NCBI GenBank assembly: GCA_033812795.1
Contig: JAPXSY010000001.1
Span: 167,639-231,638, forward strand
Direction of reading: 5' to 3'
Origin: JAPXSY01 sp033812795
GTDB lineage: Bacteria > Verrucomicrobiota > Kiritimatiellia > RFP12 > UBA1067
DNA: 64,000 bases
Shown: positions 1 through 8,800 of the stretch, one piece after another
Layout: every line of letters starts with the position of its first letter
Numbering within the stretch: position 1 is the first letter of the stretch
The notes under the pieces: generated by a model
Told to the model about the DNA's origin: nothing
The model's input: the letters and a program-made list of their open reading frames with translations, nothing else
Databases searched by the model: none
Program-made: the position numbers and the translations under genes

Positions 1-806
1 TCGAAGAGCGGCTGCAACTCCGGGTTCAGATCCAGAACCGCATGTTTGTGGCAGCTCATGCGCGCCCCCGAAGCATGGCCCAACGCATTGAACTGCGGAA
101 TCAGGGTCACCCCCAGCGAGTCCGCGACTTTCACCAAGTGCCGGAGCGCCTTGCGGGTCATCGTTCCCTCCGGCCAGGCCAAGCCCGGTTTACGACCCGA
201 AACGAACATCCCCCACGGCTCGATAACCACATAGTTCATCTTGTAGTAGGCTGCCAGCCGGATGAAACGCTCCATCTGCACCGGCGTGTTCTCCGGGAAC
301 CAGCAGAGGTGGAATCCGCGGAAGGCCATGACCGGCGCGTCTTCGATCCGCGTCGCAGGAATGGCATACTCCGCCACTTCACGCGTTCCCCGCAATGGTT
401 CGGCCAACTGCCGTAAGGTCCGCAACGCATTGCGGACCCCGCCAGAATCCGCGGCCTCGATCAACAACGTTCGGCCGGAGGCCTCGATCCGGTAGGCGTC
501 CGGCTTCTGCGGCAACCCGTCCGCATCCGCATGACGCAAGCCGATCTTGGGCGTGTGCCCGAACCACTCTTTGAAAACCCGACGCGTTTCCGTCACGGCG
601 GCTTCGCCGTTCGTCACGCAGGCGATCGACACCCGCAACGCTCCGTTCAACAGCACGCGCGGTCCGTCCGTGAGCGTGACCGACTGCGGCGCGGGAACCA
701 GCCGGGCCTTCAGGAACCGGGCCTCGCCCTGCTCCAACGGTTCCGCCTGCACCCATCCCGCGACCCAGCAAACCAGCAGCATGCCCCCTACGCACCATCG
801 ATTCAT
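1..806 (-). CDS. GH20-like beta-N-acetylhexosaminidase, 5' part (runs off the window)
   Basis: The minus strand is open from ATG 806 to the window edge (268 codons, no stop). The ATG follows a GGGGGAAGGA Shine-Dalgarno. Residues 1-22 form a signal peptide ending in VQA. Residues ~25-130 look like the GH20b-type alpha/beta domain that precedes GH20 barrels, including an NALRTLRQLAEP segment. After that the first barrel strands and helices are visible: FIRLAAYYKMNYVVIEPWG, then LVKVADSLGVTLIPQFNALGHASG, which resembles the usual GH20 'lIPEiD.PGH' strand. The catalytic Asp-Glu pair lies outside the window, so activity cannot be judged. It is probably a periplasmic or secreted glycosidase. It is paralogous to the decayed gene at 2968-3786. 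Family call from pattern recognition, moderately sure. Confidence 0.7.
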   Translation of the reverse strand, partial: MNRWCVGGMLLVCWVAGWVQAEPLEQGEARFLKARLVPAPQSVTLTDGPRVLLNGALRVSIACVTNGEAAVTETRRVFKEWFGHTPKIGLRHADADGLPQKPDAYRIEASGRTLLIEAADSGGVRNALRTLRQLAEPLRGTREVAEYAIPATRIEDAPVMAFRGFHLCWFPENTPVQMERFIRLAAYYKMNYVVIEPWGMFVSGRKPGLAWPEGTMTRKALRHLVKVADSLGVTLIPQFNALGHASGARMSCHKHAVLDLNPELQPLF

Positions 807-864
807 TCCTTCCCCCTTTCCGTATGCGTGTCACTTTCTTCTCGTGCCGCTCCGCAGCCGCACC

Positions 865-1974
865 TCACGACCAGCGCCCCGCCTGCAAATCCGGCTGCCG
901 GTACAACTCCGCGCACGTTCCCTCGGCAATGCCCGCAGACTCCTCATCCTCCGGCTGCCGCAGTGTCCACTGCCCGCGCGGCGAAACCGCGGTCTTGAAA
1001 GCGGACTGTTCGATCGCGTGGCGCTTCTCCAGACTGTCCATGCAGCCGCGGACGCATCCCTGCGCACCGCAGATCGCGAAATACCCGACGTGCCCGAGAA
1101 TCTGATGGTAATAGTCCACGATGTTGCCGTGCGGGAACTCCTCCGACGCCACCCAGGTTCCGGTGGCCAGAGTATAGGCCATGCGGTAGGCCAGTTCCTC
1201 CGAGACACGACTCTCCGGAACCTTGAAATCCACTGTCGGAAAATCCTGGACCAGAAACGGCGACACCTGCCGGTTCAGACCGTGATGCGTCAACGTGCAA
1301 CGCCCCATGCTGACATCGCCCCACTCGTAAACCTGATCGCCGATCTCCACCCGTACCGGCGGCCTCTCCCCGGGTGAGGGGATCGCGCGTCCGGGGCAGG
1401 TCCGGACGCATTTCATGCAGCGGTTGCAGAGCGTGCCCGGTTTAATCAGCGGATCGGGCTCCAGTTCCGCATCCGTGAGGATCGTTCCGATCCGTACGCG
1501 CGGCCCCCACTTGCGGGTGAGGAACACCTTGGACCATCCGATTTCGCCGAGCCCCGCGGCCACTGCGGCGATCCGCACGTTCAGGTTGATCTCCCGCGCG
1601 GGCCGCCCCGGCTTCACCGGCCTGTGCATCCCGCCGCGTTCCGGCACGGCGGGATAGAGCGGCACCGCCTCCCATCCATGATCCTCGATGAAACAGGACA
1701 GCGCATACGTGATCCGCGGCCGGAACAGATTGTTCAACCGGTTGTACGAGTAGTAGGTGTAATTCGGCCAATACGTCCCCTCCGTAATGCCGCGCAGGGT
1801 CCCGCGGGGAAAAGGCGCCACCACGGAAATCACCGACTTGCACTCCGGGAAAATGTTGGCCGGATGCATCTGCCGCGGCGCGCTCCGGAACCGTCCGATA
1901 TCCGCGACCCCCACCAGACAGGGCCGCCCCAGCGAGGCGGCGAACTCTTTGATCTGCTGTGATGTCAGTGTCAT
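865..1974 (-). CDS. COG1600-like Fe-S protein (epoxyqueuosine reductase-related), paralog 1
   Basis: 369 aa from ATG 1974; a longer frame extends upstream, but this ATG gives a normal N-terminus (MTLTSQQIKEFAASLG) and has an AGGCGG stretch before it. The N-terminal half carries motifs shared with the next gene: FPECKSVISVV, and AAVAAGLGEIGWSKVFLT followed by ILTDAELEPD. A ferredoxin motif, CNRCMKCVRTCPG, follows at about residue 210. Further cysteines near the C-terminus (CGAQGCVRGC) could hold another centre. The fold resembles the QueG/COG1600 group, but the protein is not a typical QueG and no substrate can be named. It is cytoplasmic (no signal peptide). It lies directly downstream of its paralog with a 7-bp gap, so the two are almost certainly cotranscribed. 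Confidence 0.7.
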   Translation of the reverse strand: MTLTSQQIKEFAASLGRPCLVGVADIGRFRSAPRQMHPANIFPECKSVISVVAPFPRGTLRGITEGTYWPNYTYYSYNRLNNLFRPRITYALSCFIEDHGWEAVPLYPAVPERGGMHRPVKPGRPAREINLNVRIAAVAAGLGEIGWSKVFLTRKWGPRVRIGTILTDAELEPDPLIKPGTLCNRCMKCVRTCPGRAIPSPGERPPVRVEIGDQVYEWGDVSMGRCTLTHHGLNRQVSPFLVQDFPTVDFKVPESRVSEELAYRMAYTLATGTWVASEEFPHGNIVDYYHQILGHVGYFAICGAQGCVRGCMDSLEKRHAIEQSAFKTAVSPRGQWTLRQPEDEESAGIAEGTCAELYRQPDLQAGRWS

Positions 1975-1981
1975 ATGCCGC

Positions 1982-2932
1982 CTATTTGGAAAAGATCTGA
2001 CCCGTGGCATGCACCGCCACCACACCCGTGCCGCCCGCCGCGCCGCACCCGACATCCGAAGCCCGCAACACACCTGCGGCGTCACGCGTCAGCGGCCGTT
2101 TGAGCGCGTCCAACTGCCACGGCTCGCGTTTGCGGAACGGCTGCTCGAAACGGTTGCCGAGTTTTCCGGACTGCTCCAGACGCACCAGACACTCGCGGCC
2201 GCACGCCGCCGCGATGCGGTCCGGCTCTTTGCCCCGGCCAGCCGCGAGAAACGCGCCGTTCGGGCAGGTCGCGCACAATCCGCTCTCCACCCGTGCCACC
2301 GGCATCTCCTGTCCCTGCACCGTGATCGTTTGAATCTGGTCCAGATGGATCGCGCCGAATGGACAGGCCTCCGCACAAGCACCGCAGTCGCCGCACAGGG
2401 TTTTCGCCCGCACCGCATCCCCCTCCAGTTCGGCATCCGTCAGAATGAAAGCGAAACGCTGACGGGTGCCGAATTCGGGCGTGAGCAGAAACCCGCCGAG
2501 CCCGATCTCTCCCACACCGGCAGCCACGACCGCCACACGCGGATCGATGTAGACGTTCGGCGCGGGCCGGTCCGGCGCGACCGGCACGCCCTTGGGCATC
2601 CCCGCCCCGTTGTAAGCGAAGATCGGCACCGCCTCAAAACCCTGCTCCTCGATCCGGAGCGACAGGTCATATGAGGTCTGCGACAGGAAATGATCTTCCA
2701 CCCACGTATAACCGAAACACTGGTAGGTACTGCCGAAATTGGTCCCCTCCTCTACGCCGCGCAGCGAACCGCGGCAAATGCGCCGCCCCAGCACGATCAC
2801 CGAGCGGCACTCCGGAAAAATCGCCGCAGGATTCCGTTCCGGCGGCTCCTCCGCAAACCGTCCGACCGGTGCAATACCCACCAGATCCGCACCGCACTCG
2901 CGGGCCATCGCTTTCACTTCTTCTGTTTTCAT
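1982..2932 (-). CDS. COG1600-like Fe-S protein, paralog 2
   Basis: 316 aa from ATG 2932 (MKTEEVKAMARECGADL), preceded by AAGGA. It shares architecture with the downstream paralog: FPECRSVIVLG, a VVAAGVGEIGLGGFLLTPEFG block, ILTDAELEGD, and the cluster motif CGDCGACAEACPFGAI near residue 190. A second cysteine group (CATC, CGREC) follows. It has no signal peptide. The neighbours are the downstream paralog and, upstream, a GH20 pseudogene, so the pair may once have been part of a GH20-associated gene set. The role is probably redox or cofactor chemistry; the exact reaction is unknown. Confidence 0.7.
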   Translation of the reverse strand: MKTEEVKAMARECGADLVGIAPVGRFAEEPPERNPAAIFPECRSVIVLGRRICRGSLRGVEEGTNFGSTYQCFGYTWVEDHFLSQTSYDLSLRIEEQGFEAVPIFAYNGAGMPKGVPVAPDRPAPNVYIDPRVAVVAAGVGEIGLGGFLLTPEFGTRQRFAFILTDAELEGDAVRAKTLCGDCGACAEACPFGAIHLDQIQTITVQGQEMPVARVESGLCATCPNGAFLAAGRGKEPDRIAAACGRECLVRLEQSGKLGNRFEQPFRKREPWQLDALKRPLTRDAAGVLRASDVGCGAAGGTGVVAVHATGQIFSK

Positions 2933-2967
2933 CGTTCCTTCTTCTCTTGGCGCCGTTGTCTGAGAAA

Positions 2968-3786
2968 TCAATGCAGCAGCGCGTTCTCCGGCGGCACCTG
3001 CCACTGCGCCACGCCCGTGTCGCGGTAGCGTTTGACCGGTATGTCCCAACCGATCTGGCGCACATGCCGGTTAAAGGCGGAAGAGGCATTCCAGCCCGTC
3101 CCGTCATATCCCCACGTCGCATGCGCGCCCGCATAGAGCATGCGGTACATGTCCAGGCTGTGCATGTAGTTCCACGTTGTACACAACATCCCCGTCATGC
3201 CTTTTTCGTTGACAAGACGCGCCTGGCTTCTGACGCCTTCCGTGTTTTTCCACGGGCAGGCGAGCACCGGGAATCCTTTTTCATGAAAGTACTGCATCGT
3301 CGGCCACTGCGCCGCATCCTCGACCGCCATCTCCGGCAAAAAATAGCAGCGCATCTTCTCGACACCGCGCTCCGGCTCAGCCAATTGCCGCAGGGTTTTG
3401 AGCGCGTTCAACACCCCGCCCTCACCCGTCGCCTCGATCGCCAGCCCACTGCCCGAGGCGATCTTGAAGCGATAGCCGTCTTGGGGGATCACGAGCGATG
3501 CATCGGTCTTGAAGGTCAGTTTAGGAGAAACGCCGAAATAGGATTTGAACAGCCTTGAAACCCGTTTTTTCAGGCCGCAGTCCTCGTCCTTGAGTGTGAC
3601 CGTCACCGCAAGCTCACGGTCGACCTTGACCACCGGACCGGCTGTGATCGTCACCTGTTTGGGATACGGGATCATCCGCGACTTGATAATCTGAGCCTCG
3701 CCCTTTTCCATCGGCTAGCCTTCCGCCCAGATGCCCGGCACCAACCACATTGCCATCCCCAATGCCCATATCCTTCTTCCGTTCAT
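2968..3786 (-). pseudogene. Decayed GH20-like glycosidase: amber codon after the signal peptide and internal deletion
   Basis: ATG 3786, with GGAGGA upstream, opens a signal peptide (MNGRRIWALGMAMWLVPGIWAEG) that is stopped by TAG at 3717-3715. The same frame then resumes at ATG 3711 and runs 247 aa. The resumed part matches the N-terminal domain of the 1-806 paralog: EKGEAQIIKSRMIPYPKQ here against EQGEARFLKARLVPAPQ there, and the shared NALKTLRQLAEP. At about residue 135 of the resumed frame it jumps to what looks like the C-terminal end of a GH20 barrel (LCTTWNYMHSLDMYR). The central barrel that would hold the catalytic residues is missing. Two independent lesions argue for a pseudogene rather than a sequencing error. 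Confidence 0.72.
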
Positions 3787-3930
3787 CGATATCCTCCGTT
3801 CCGTACCACAGCCTTCACCGCCACCGAACAGGATTCAGCGTGCCTGAACACCCCGGACTTCTCGTTCCGTTTCGTGCTTGTCTTTTTTTCTAAACGCGCT
3901 CCCAACCGTACGCACTGAACCGAGAAATCC

Positions 3931-6429
3931 TCAGCCCCGCAACTCCGCATCCATTTCGATACCGGCCCGCATCCCTTCCGCGACGCACTGCGCCACAGAC
4001 GCGCCGCCATTGATCACCCCGCCCCCGGCGAAAAACCCGGGGAGGCTGCTGACACGCAGGCTGCCTTCAGCGGTCTTGACCAACCCCTCCGCATTGAACG
4101 CGCACCCGGGCAGGGCGGACACGAGAGACTCCTCCAGTCCCAGACCCATGGCCTCGATGACCAGTCCGGCTTCAAGGAGCGTTTCCGGTACAGGCCCGCC
4201 GTCTGAATCCGATTCCAGAATTTTCCGGATCCGCAGCCCCGTCACCTTCCCGTCCTTCCCGGTGCGATAGCCGAGCGGACGGGTCAAAGTCAGAAAATGC
4301 ACGCCCGCCGTCCTGAACCACGCATCAGCCATGTGCCAATGCATCTCGGACAGCGGACCGTCATATACGATCAGCAGTTCCCGCGTTCCCGCCTCCAGCG
4401 CCACCCGCGCGCAATCCATGGCGCTGTCCCCTCCCGCCAGCAGGATCACCCGTTCGGGGACGGTTTGACGCGTCCGGGTTTTGATTTGGCGAAGGAAGGC
4501 CAGCCCTGCGACAACCCCTTCCGCCGTCCCCACGGACCGCTCCCCCCATACGCCCGCCGCTAAAAAAACCGCATCGGCTTTCCGCCTCAAGGAATCCGGC
4601 GTGACCTCGCGACCGAACTCGACCCCAAACCGGATCGTCAGGCGCGCCGCGCGCAGGGCGGGCATCAACACCGCCCACGCTTCTTCGTGCGCACCGGTGA
4701 ACCGGCTGTCGCGGATCGCCAGCTCAGGTGTCCCGCCCAAGCGGGAGGCCCGTTCGAACAGCACCACCTGATGCCCCCGCTCCAGCAATGTCACGGCACA
4801 GGCCACGCCCGCAGGACCGCCCCCGATGACTGCGGCCTTCCGGCCGCTCGGCTTTTCAGGGAGGCGCAGACCGGTCAGGCCGTTCGCATGGGCATACCGG
4901 TAGACAGCGTGCTGGATCGCGTGAATGGGGACCGGGACGCCGTCCAGCGTTCCGGCCACACAGCGGCCCTCGCACAAGGTGCCGACCGGGCAGAGGCTGG
5001 CACACAATCCGGGCAAAACATTACTCCGGCGGATGATCTCGTACGCGGCGGCGTCTTCCCTCTTGGCAAACGCCCGCAGAAACGCAGGCACATCGATGCG
5101 GGTCGGGCAGCCCGCACGGCAAGGCGCGGGTTCGCACCCCCGGCAACGCCGCGCCTCTTCACGCAGACGTTCCAGCGAGATCGCGCGGCAGCGGGCATAC
5201 TCTTCGCCGTAGACGGCGCGGTCCGTGACCACACACCCCGACCGCCCCCCGTCCCGGACCAGCTGGACGCAGGCGCCGCAATCGATACAGCATGCCTCTA
5301 AATCCGGTTCGCCGTTCCGGAGCACCGTCCCCGCCAAACCGGGATCCGCCAACGCGGCGCGTCCGATCCCGATCAGCGAGCCCCCTCCGCGCCGCAATAC
5401 CCCTGCCGCAACCTGAGGCAGGAATCGGCGGAACCGGCTGAACCCTTCGGCCACCACGGGAATCTCCGGCACCATCTGCTGAATGGCCTGCGTGCGTTCC
5501 GCCAGGCGCATGAACCGCCGCAGAGGATTCACCCGCTTTTTCCGGTCGCCAGCCGTCCATCCAGAGTCCGCGATATTGAAAAGCCCCACACCGGCGGTGG
5601 CCAGCAGCCGAATCCGTTCCCGTTCTTCCCCACCCTCCTTTGCAGGCGAAAGTCGGCAAGCCACGATCATTTCGGGCCGCGCGGAACGCAGTCTGACGGC
5701 AACCTCCCGCAGAAAACGGCTGCGGTTCTCCAGCGATCCGCCGTAACGGCCCGGCCTCCGGAGGGCACCCAGCAATTCCGCATGCAGATCGCCGTGACAG
5801 GCTTTGAGGTCGACACCGTCGAAACCGGCCTCCATCGCAAGCAGACCCGCAGTCACGGTGGCATCCTGAAGCCGATCCAACTCCTCGTCGGAGAGCCCCG
5901 TTTGCCCTGCCAAACTCTCCGGGATCCCCGCCGGGTCCGGATCAGGGAGGATGAACACGGGCGCGGGCACGCCCTCGGGGCGGCAATACCGGCCCGCATG
6001 GGCCAGCTGCAGGAGGATCGCGATCTCATGGCCCCAGCACGTGCAGGCACACTGCCGGAGTTCCGCGACCATCTCGGCAAAAACCCTGACGTTCCGGCGC
6101 GTGATCCACAGTTGACGGGGATTGGATCGCGCCCGGCCCTCAACCGCCGCAGCCTCCATCCAGATCACCCCGAACCCGCCCTCCGCCCATCTGCGGTAAC
6201 GGCGGCGTGTCCAGACGCTAGGCGCGCCGTCCGGCTCGGCATCGCACCCCTCCATGGGCTGGACACAAAACCGGTTGGGCGCTATGCGTCCGCCGAACCG
6301 GAGCGGTTCTGCCAGCACTGCGGTTTCGCCGGACAGCGGCAGATCCAGTTTTAACCGGCGGGCACTGGCGCGCAACGCCTCTACCGATTGGAACGGGAAC
6401 GGCTCAAAACTGTTCGCAGAGGGTTTCAC
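3931..6429 (-). CDS. Old-yellow-enzyme / GltD-like multidomain Fe-S flavoprotein
   Basis: 832 aa with a GTG start at 6429, preceded by GGAGAG at a 6-nt spacing. Residues ~20-370 form an NADH:flavin oxidoreductase (OYE) barrel, with NRFCVQPMEG near the start and LLQLAHAGRYC later. A cysteine cluster at ~390 (CCIDCGACVQL) and CRGCEPAPCRAGCPTRID lead into a helical Fe-S domain of the GltD/dihydropyrimidine-dehydrogenase type with CASLCPVGTLCEGRC. From ~510 to the end there is an FAD/NAD(P) two-dinucleotide-binding reductase (AAVIGGGPAGVACAVTLLERG; a second Rossmann site at LLAGGDSAMDCARVA; a terminal FFAGGGVINGGASVAQCVAEG). The layout resembles 2,4-dienoyl-CoA reductase plus a glutamate-synthase small-subunit module. 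It starts 18 bp after the SagB-like gene. The substrate is unknown. Confidence 0.85.
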   Translation of the reverse strand: MKPSANSFEPFPFQSVEALRASARRLKLDLPLSGETAVLAEPLRFGGRIAPNRFCVQPMEGCDAEPDGAPSVWTRRRYRRWAEGGFGVIWMEAAAVEGRARSNPRQLWITRRNVRVFAEMVAELRQCACTCWGHEIAILLQLAHAGRYCRPEGVPAPVFILPDPDPAGIPESLAGQTGLSDEELDRLQDATVTAGLLAMEAGFDGVDLKACHGDLHAELLGALRRPGRYGGSLENRSRFLREVAVRLRSARPEMIVACRLSPAKEGGEERERIRLLATAGVGLFNIADSGWTAGDRKKRVNPLRRFMRLAERTQAIQQMVPEIPVVAEGFSRFRRFLPQVAAGVLRRGGGSLIGIGRAALADPGLAGTVLRNGEPDLEACCIDCGACVQLVRDGGRSGCVVTDRAVYGEEYARCRAISLERLREEARRCRGCEPAPCRAGCPTRIDVPAFLRAFAKREDAAAYEIIRRSNVLPGLCASLCPVGTLCEGRCVAGTLDGVPVPIHAIQHAVYRYAHANGLTGLRLPEKPSGRKAAVIGGGPAGVACAVTLLERGHQVVLFERASRLGGTPELAIRDSRFTGAHEEAWAVLMPALRAARLTIRFGVEFGREVTPDSLRRKADAVFLAAGVWGERSVGTAEGVVAGLAFLRQIKTRTRQTVPERVILLAGGDSAMDCARVALEAGTRELLIVYDGPLSEMHWHMADAWFRTAGVHFLTLTRPLGYRTGKDGKVTGLRIRKILESDSDGGPVPETLLEAGLVIEAMGLGLEESLVSALPGCAFNAEGLVKTAEGSLRVSSLPGFFAGGGVINGGASVAQCVAEGMRAGIEMDAELRG

Positions 6430-6447
6430 CGCACTCTCCGTTGCCTC

Positions 6448-7332
6448 TCATTTTTCCGGGGTTCCGCCCGAATCCGGTGCCTCCCCGCATTTTCCTGCGG
6501 ATGCCAGATACACGACAAACTCCTCCGTGCCGTCCAGTCCGAGCAACGCATCCAACCGGGCCTGACTGTACCCCATGGAGGAACAAACCCCAGCCCGCAG
6601 GGACTCTACGGCCAGATAGAGGTTCTGGCAGACATGACCGGCCTCGATCGCAATGAGTTTTTGCGCGATGACGCCGTATTTCCATTCGGTCCGGTACGGG
6701 ACCGCGCTCCAGATGAAGGTCACAGCGGCCTGACCGATAAAGGTCTGCCCGTAACACGCCGCCATCACCCGGTCATGGATGTCCGCGTCTTCGCGAAGGA
6801 GCAGCAACTGATGCTCCACGGGCAGATAACGGTACAATCCGGGCGCCAAGCCCGTAACGCGCGAGACCGCCACGTAACTCTCAAACGGGTGCCGCGCCCC
6901 TCCGGAAGGGACAGTCCGATAGTGGGCCGTAACCTGTCCCGCCCCGTCCCGATCGATCCGGGCGATCCCCTGCGTGGCCCACAGCAGATAGCTGAGTTCT
7001 TCGAGCGAAAACGACGCTGCGGAGAACTCACGTCGACTCCGGCGGTTACCGATCACCTCGCGCGCGCTCACATCTCCCACCGTGAAACGCTCCGGCGCCA
7101 CCAGATCCACCCGCTTGGCGTCCGCGGGATACGCCTTCTGAATCGGCGGCGGCGCGAGAGCGCGGGCAGCGTCCGTGTCGTTCCGCCAATCTGCGGAGGT
7201 TCCGCGCAAGAAGGCGCGGCGTTGTTCCCGTGGCAGCGCGTCAACCCCGCGGATTGGGGCCGCCGCATCGTTGGGCGACCGCTTTTCCGCAGCAACCGCA
7301 GGCAAAAACCCGGCCAGTACGCAGGCCCACAT
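6448..7332 (-). CDS. SagB-type nitroreductase-fold oxidoreductase, secreted or membrane-anchored
   Basis: 294 aa from ATG 7332. The frame is open back to 7470, but that part has no coding character and would overlap the MoxR gene. The chosen start gives a signal-peptide-like MWACVLAGFLPAVAAE; no strong RBS is visible, so the start is uncertain. The core has SagB/ThcOx-family motifs: NRRSRREFSAASFSLEELSYLLWATQGI, a PSGGARHPFESYV segment, LAPGLYRYLP, and a C-terminal GYSQARLDALLGLDGTEEFVVYLASAG. SagB members are FMN enzymes that oxidise azolines in thiazole/oxazole-modified peptides, but many homologs outside such clusters have unknown roles. Here it sits between an FHA-MoxR ATPase and an OYE/GltD flavoprotein. 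A YcaO protein is encoded on the same strand at 24438-25724. Confidence 0.8.
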   Translation of the reverse strand: MWACVLAGFLPAVAAEKRSPNDAAAPIRGVDALPREQRRAFLRGTSADWRNDTDAARALAPPPIQKAYPADAKRVDLVAPERFTVGDVSAREVIGNRRSRREFSAASFSLEELSYLLWATQGIARIDRDGAGQVTAHYRTVPSGGARHPFESYVAVSRVTGLAPGLYRYLPVEHQLLLLREDADIHDRVMAACYGQTFIGQAAVTFIWSAVPYRTEWKYGVIAQKLIAIEAGHVCQNLYLAVESLRAGVCSSMGYSQARLDALLGLDGTEEFVVYLASAGKCGEAPDSGGTPEK

Positions 7333-7411
7333 TCGCAACAGCCGGCCCACCCGAATCGGAAGACGCGCCGTCTCGAAAACCTGACCGGTGGCCGCGCGCG
7401 TTTGCGGACAC

Positions 7412-8767
7412 CTACTTTTGGTATGTTTCCGCACCGGGTTCTTTGACCTCCTCAAGCAGCCGCTTGACAATCTCGACGGAGTTGATGCCCTCGGAGTCGG
7501 CGGAAAAGTTGGTCAGAATACGATGGCGGAGCACCGGCATGGCGGCACCGCGGACATCGTTGCAACTCACATGGATCCGCCCCTCCAACACAGCGCGCGC
7601 CTTTGCCGCCAGGATCAGAAACTGACCGGCACGCGGACCGGCACCCGTGGACACGTACTTTTTCGTGCACTCCGGGGCCTGCTCGTCACCGGGACGGGTA
7701 GCCCGCACCAGACTGACCGCATAACGGATCACATGCTGCGAAACCGGAATTTTCCGCACCACTTCCTGCAAGTGGATCACGGCCTGTTTGTCCAGCACGA
7801 CGTTCGGCTCTGACCCCACGGCCATCGTGGTCCGGTCGATCACCGTGACCTCCTCTTCGTACGTCGGGTAATCCACGAAGATGTTGAACATGAAGCGGTC
7901 AAGCTGGGCCTCGGGCAACGGATAGGTCCCCTCCTGTTCGATCGGGTTCTGCGTCGCCAGCACAAAGAAAGGCTTATCGAGCTTATAGATCTCTTTCCCC
8001 ACGCTGACCTGCTTCTCCTGCATGGCCTCCAGCAGTGCCGCCTGCGTCTTCGGCGGCGTCCGGTTGATTTCGTCCGCCAGCAGGATGTTGCAGAAAATCG
8101 GCCCCTGCATGAAACGGAACTGCTTCTGCTGAGTCTGCGGGTCCGTCTCCAGCACCTCGGTGCCCGTGATATCGGACGGCATCAGGTCCGGCGTGAACTG
8201 GATGCGCTTAAACTTCATGTCCAGCACTTTGGCGAGGGTGTTGACGGTCAGGGTCTTGGCGAGCCCCGGCAGACCGATCAGCAGAGCGTGCCCGCCCGCG
8301 ATGATGCACATCAGAATCTGGTTGAGCACATCCTCCTGCCCGATGATGACCTTGCCCACCTCGCGGCGAATGGCGTCCATGGATTCGCGCATCCGCTCGA
8401 CCCGTTTCAGATCCTCGGCGTCGGTCAGGGATTTCGCCCCGCTGTCCTCACCCGCAGGTTCGGAAGCAGCCGCGGCAGCGTCCGCCCGGAACAGAAAGGC
8501 CGAATCACCGATCGTAAGGGTATCGCTTTCGTTCAACGGCGCGCTCACGACCGCCTCGCCGTTCACGAACGTGCCGTTGGCGCTGTCCAGATCGGCCACC
8601 ACCCAGACCCCGTTCTCCTTCGTGATTTTGGCATGATGACGCGAGATTTTCGAATCATCCAAAAGCTGGATGTCGCAGTCCTCCTCGCGTCCGATCATGA
8701 TTTCGGCCCCGGTCAGCACGATCTCCTGACCCTGCCCCTGCCCTTTTGTCACCAATAGACTCGCCAT
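7412..8767 (-). CDS. FHA domain - MoxR-family AAA+ ATPase fusion
   Basis: 451 aa. Residues ~5-95 are an FHA phosphothreonine-binding domain with IGREEDCDIQL, SRHHAKI and DSANGTFVNGE. A linker rich in Ala and Glu follows, then a MoxR AAA+ ATPase from ~130. This carries Walker A GLPGLAKT, Walker B LLADEINRTPPKTQAALLEAMQE, and the sensor-1 region ATQNPIEQEGTYPLPEAQLDRFM. MoxR proteins act as chaperone-like ATPases together with VWA-domain partners, and those partners (DUF58, BatA-like, VWA) are encoded upstream on the same strand. The FHA domain suggests that the ATPase is recruited by phosphothreonine, and a Ser/Thr kinase gene exists at 36759-37661. The link between the two is inference only. 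Confidence 0.93.
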   Translation of the reverse strand: MASLLVTKGQGQGQEIVLTGAEIMIGREEDCDIQLLDDSKISRHHAKITKENGVWVVADLDSANGTFVNGEAVVSAPLNESDTLTIGDSAFLFRADAAAAASEPAGEDSGAKSLTDAEDLKRVERMRESMDAIRREVGKVIIGQEDVLNQILMCIIAGGHALLIGLPGLAKTLTVNTLAKVLDMKFKRIQFTPDLMPSDITGTEVLETDPQTQQKQFRFMQGPIFCNILLADEINRTPPKTQAALLEAMQEKQVSVGKEIYKLDKPFFVLATQNPIEQEGTYPLPEAQLDRFMFNIFVDYPTYEEEVTVIDRTTMAVGSEPNVVLDKQAVIHLQEVVRKIPVSQHVIRYAVSLVRATRPGDEQAPECTKKYVSTGAGPRAGQFLILAAKARAVLEGRIHVSCNDVRGAAMPVLRHRILTNFSADSEGINSVEIVKRLLEEVKEPGAETYQK

Positions 8768-8800
8768 AAAACGTTCCTTTCTTTGCCCGTGACAGGCGGA

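Noticed and set aside
3715..3717. Amber codon read as an amino acid (pyrrolysine or suppression) in the GH20-like gene
   Set aside because: The same gene also lacks most of its catalytic barrel, so decay is the simpler explanation; no downstream recoding element was recognised.
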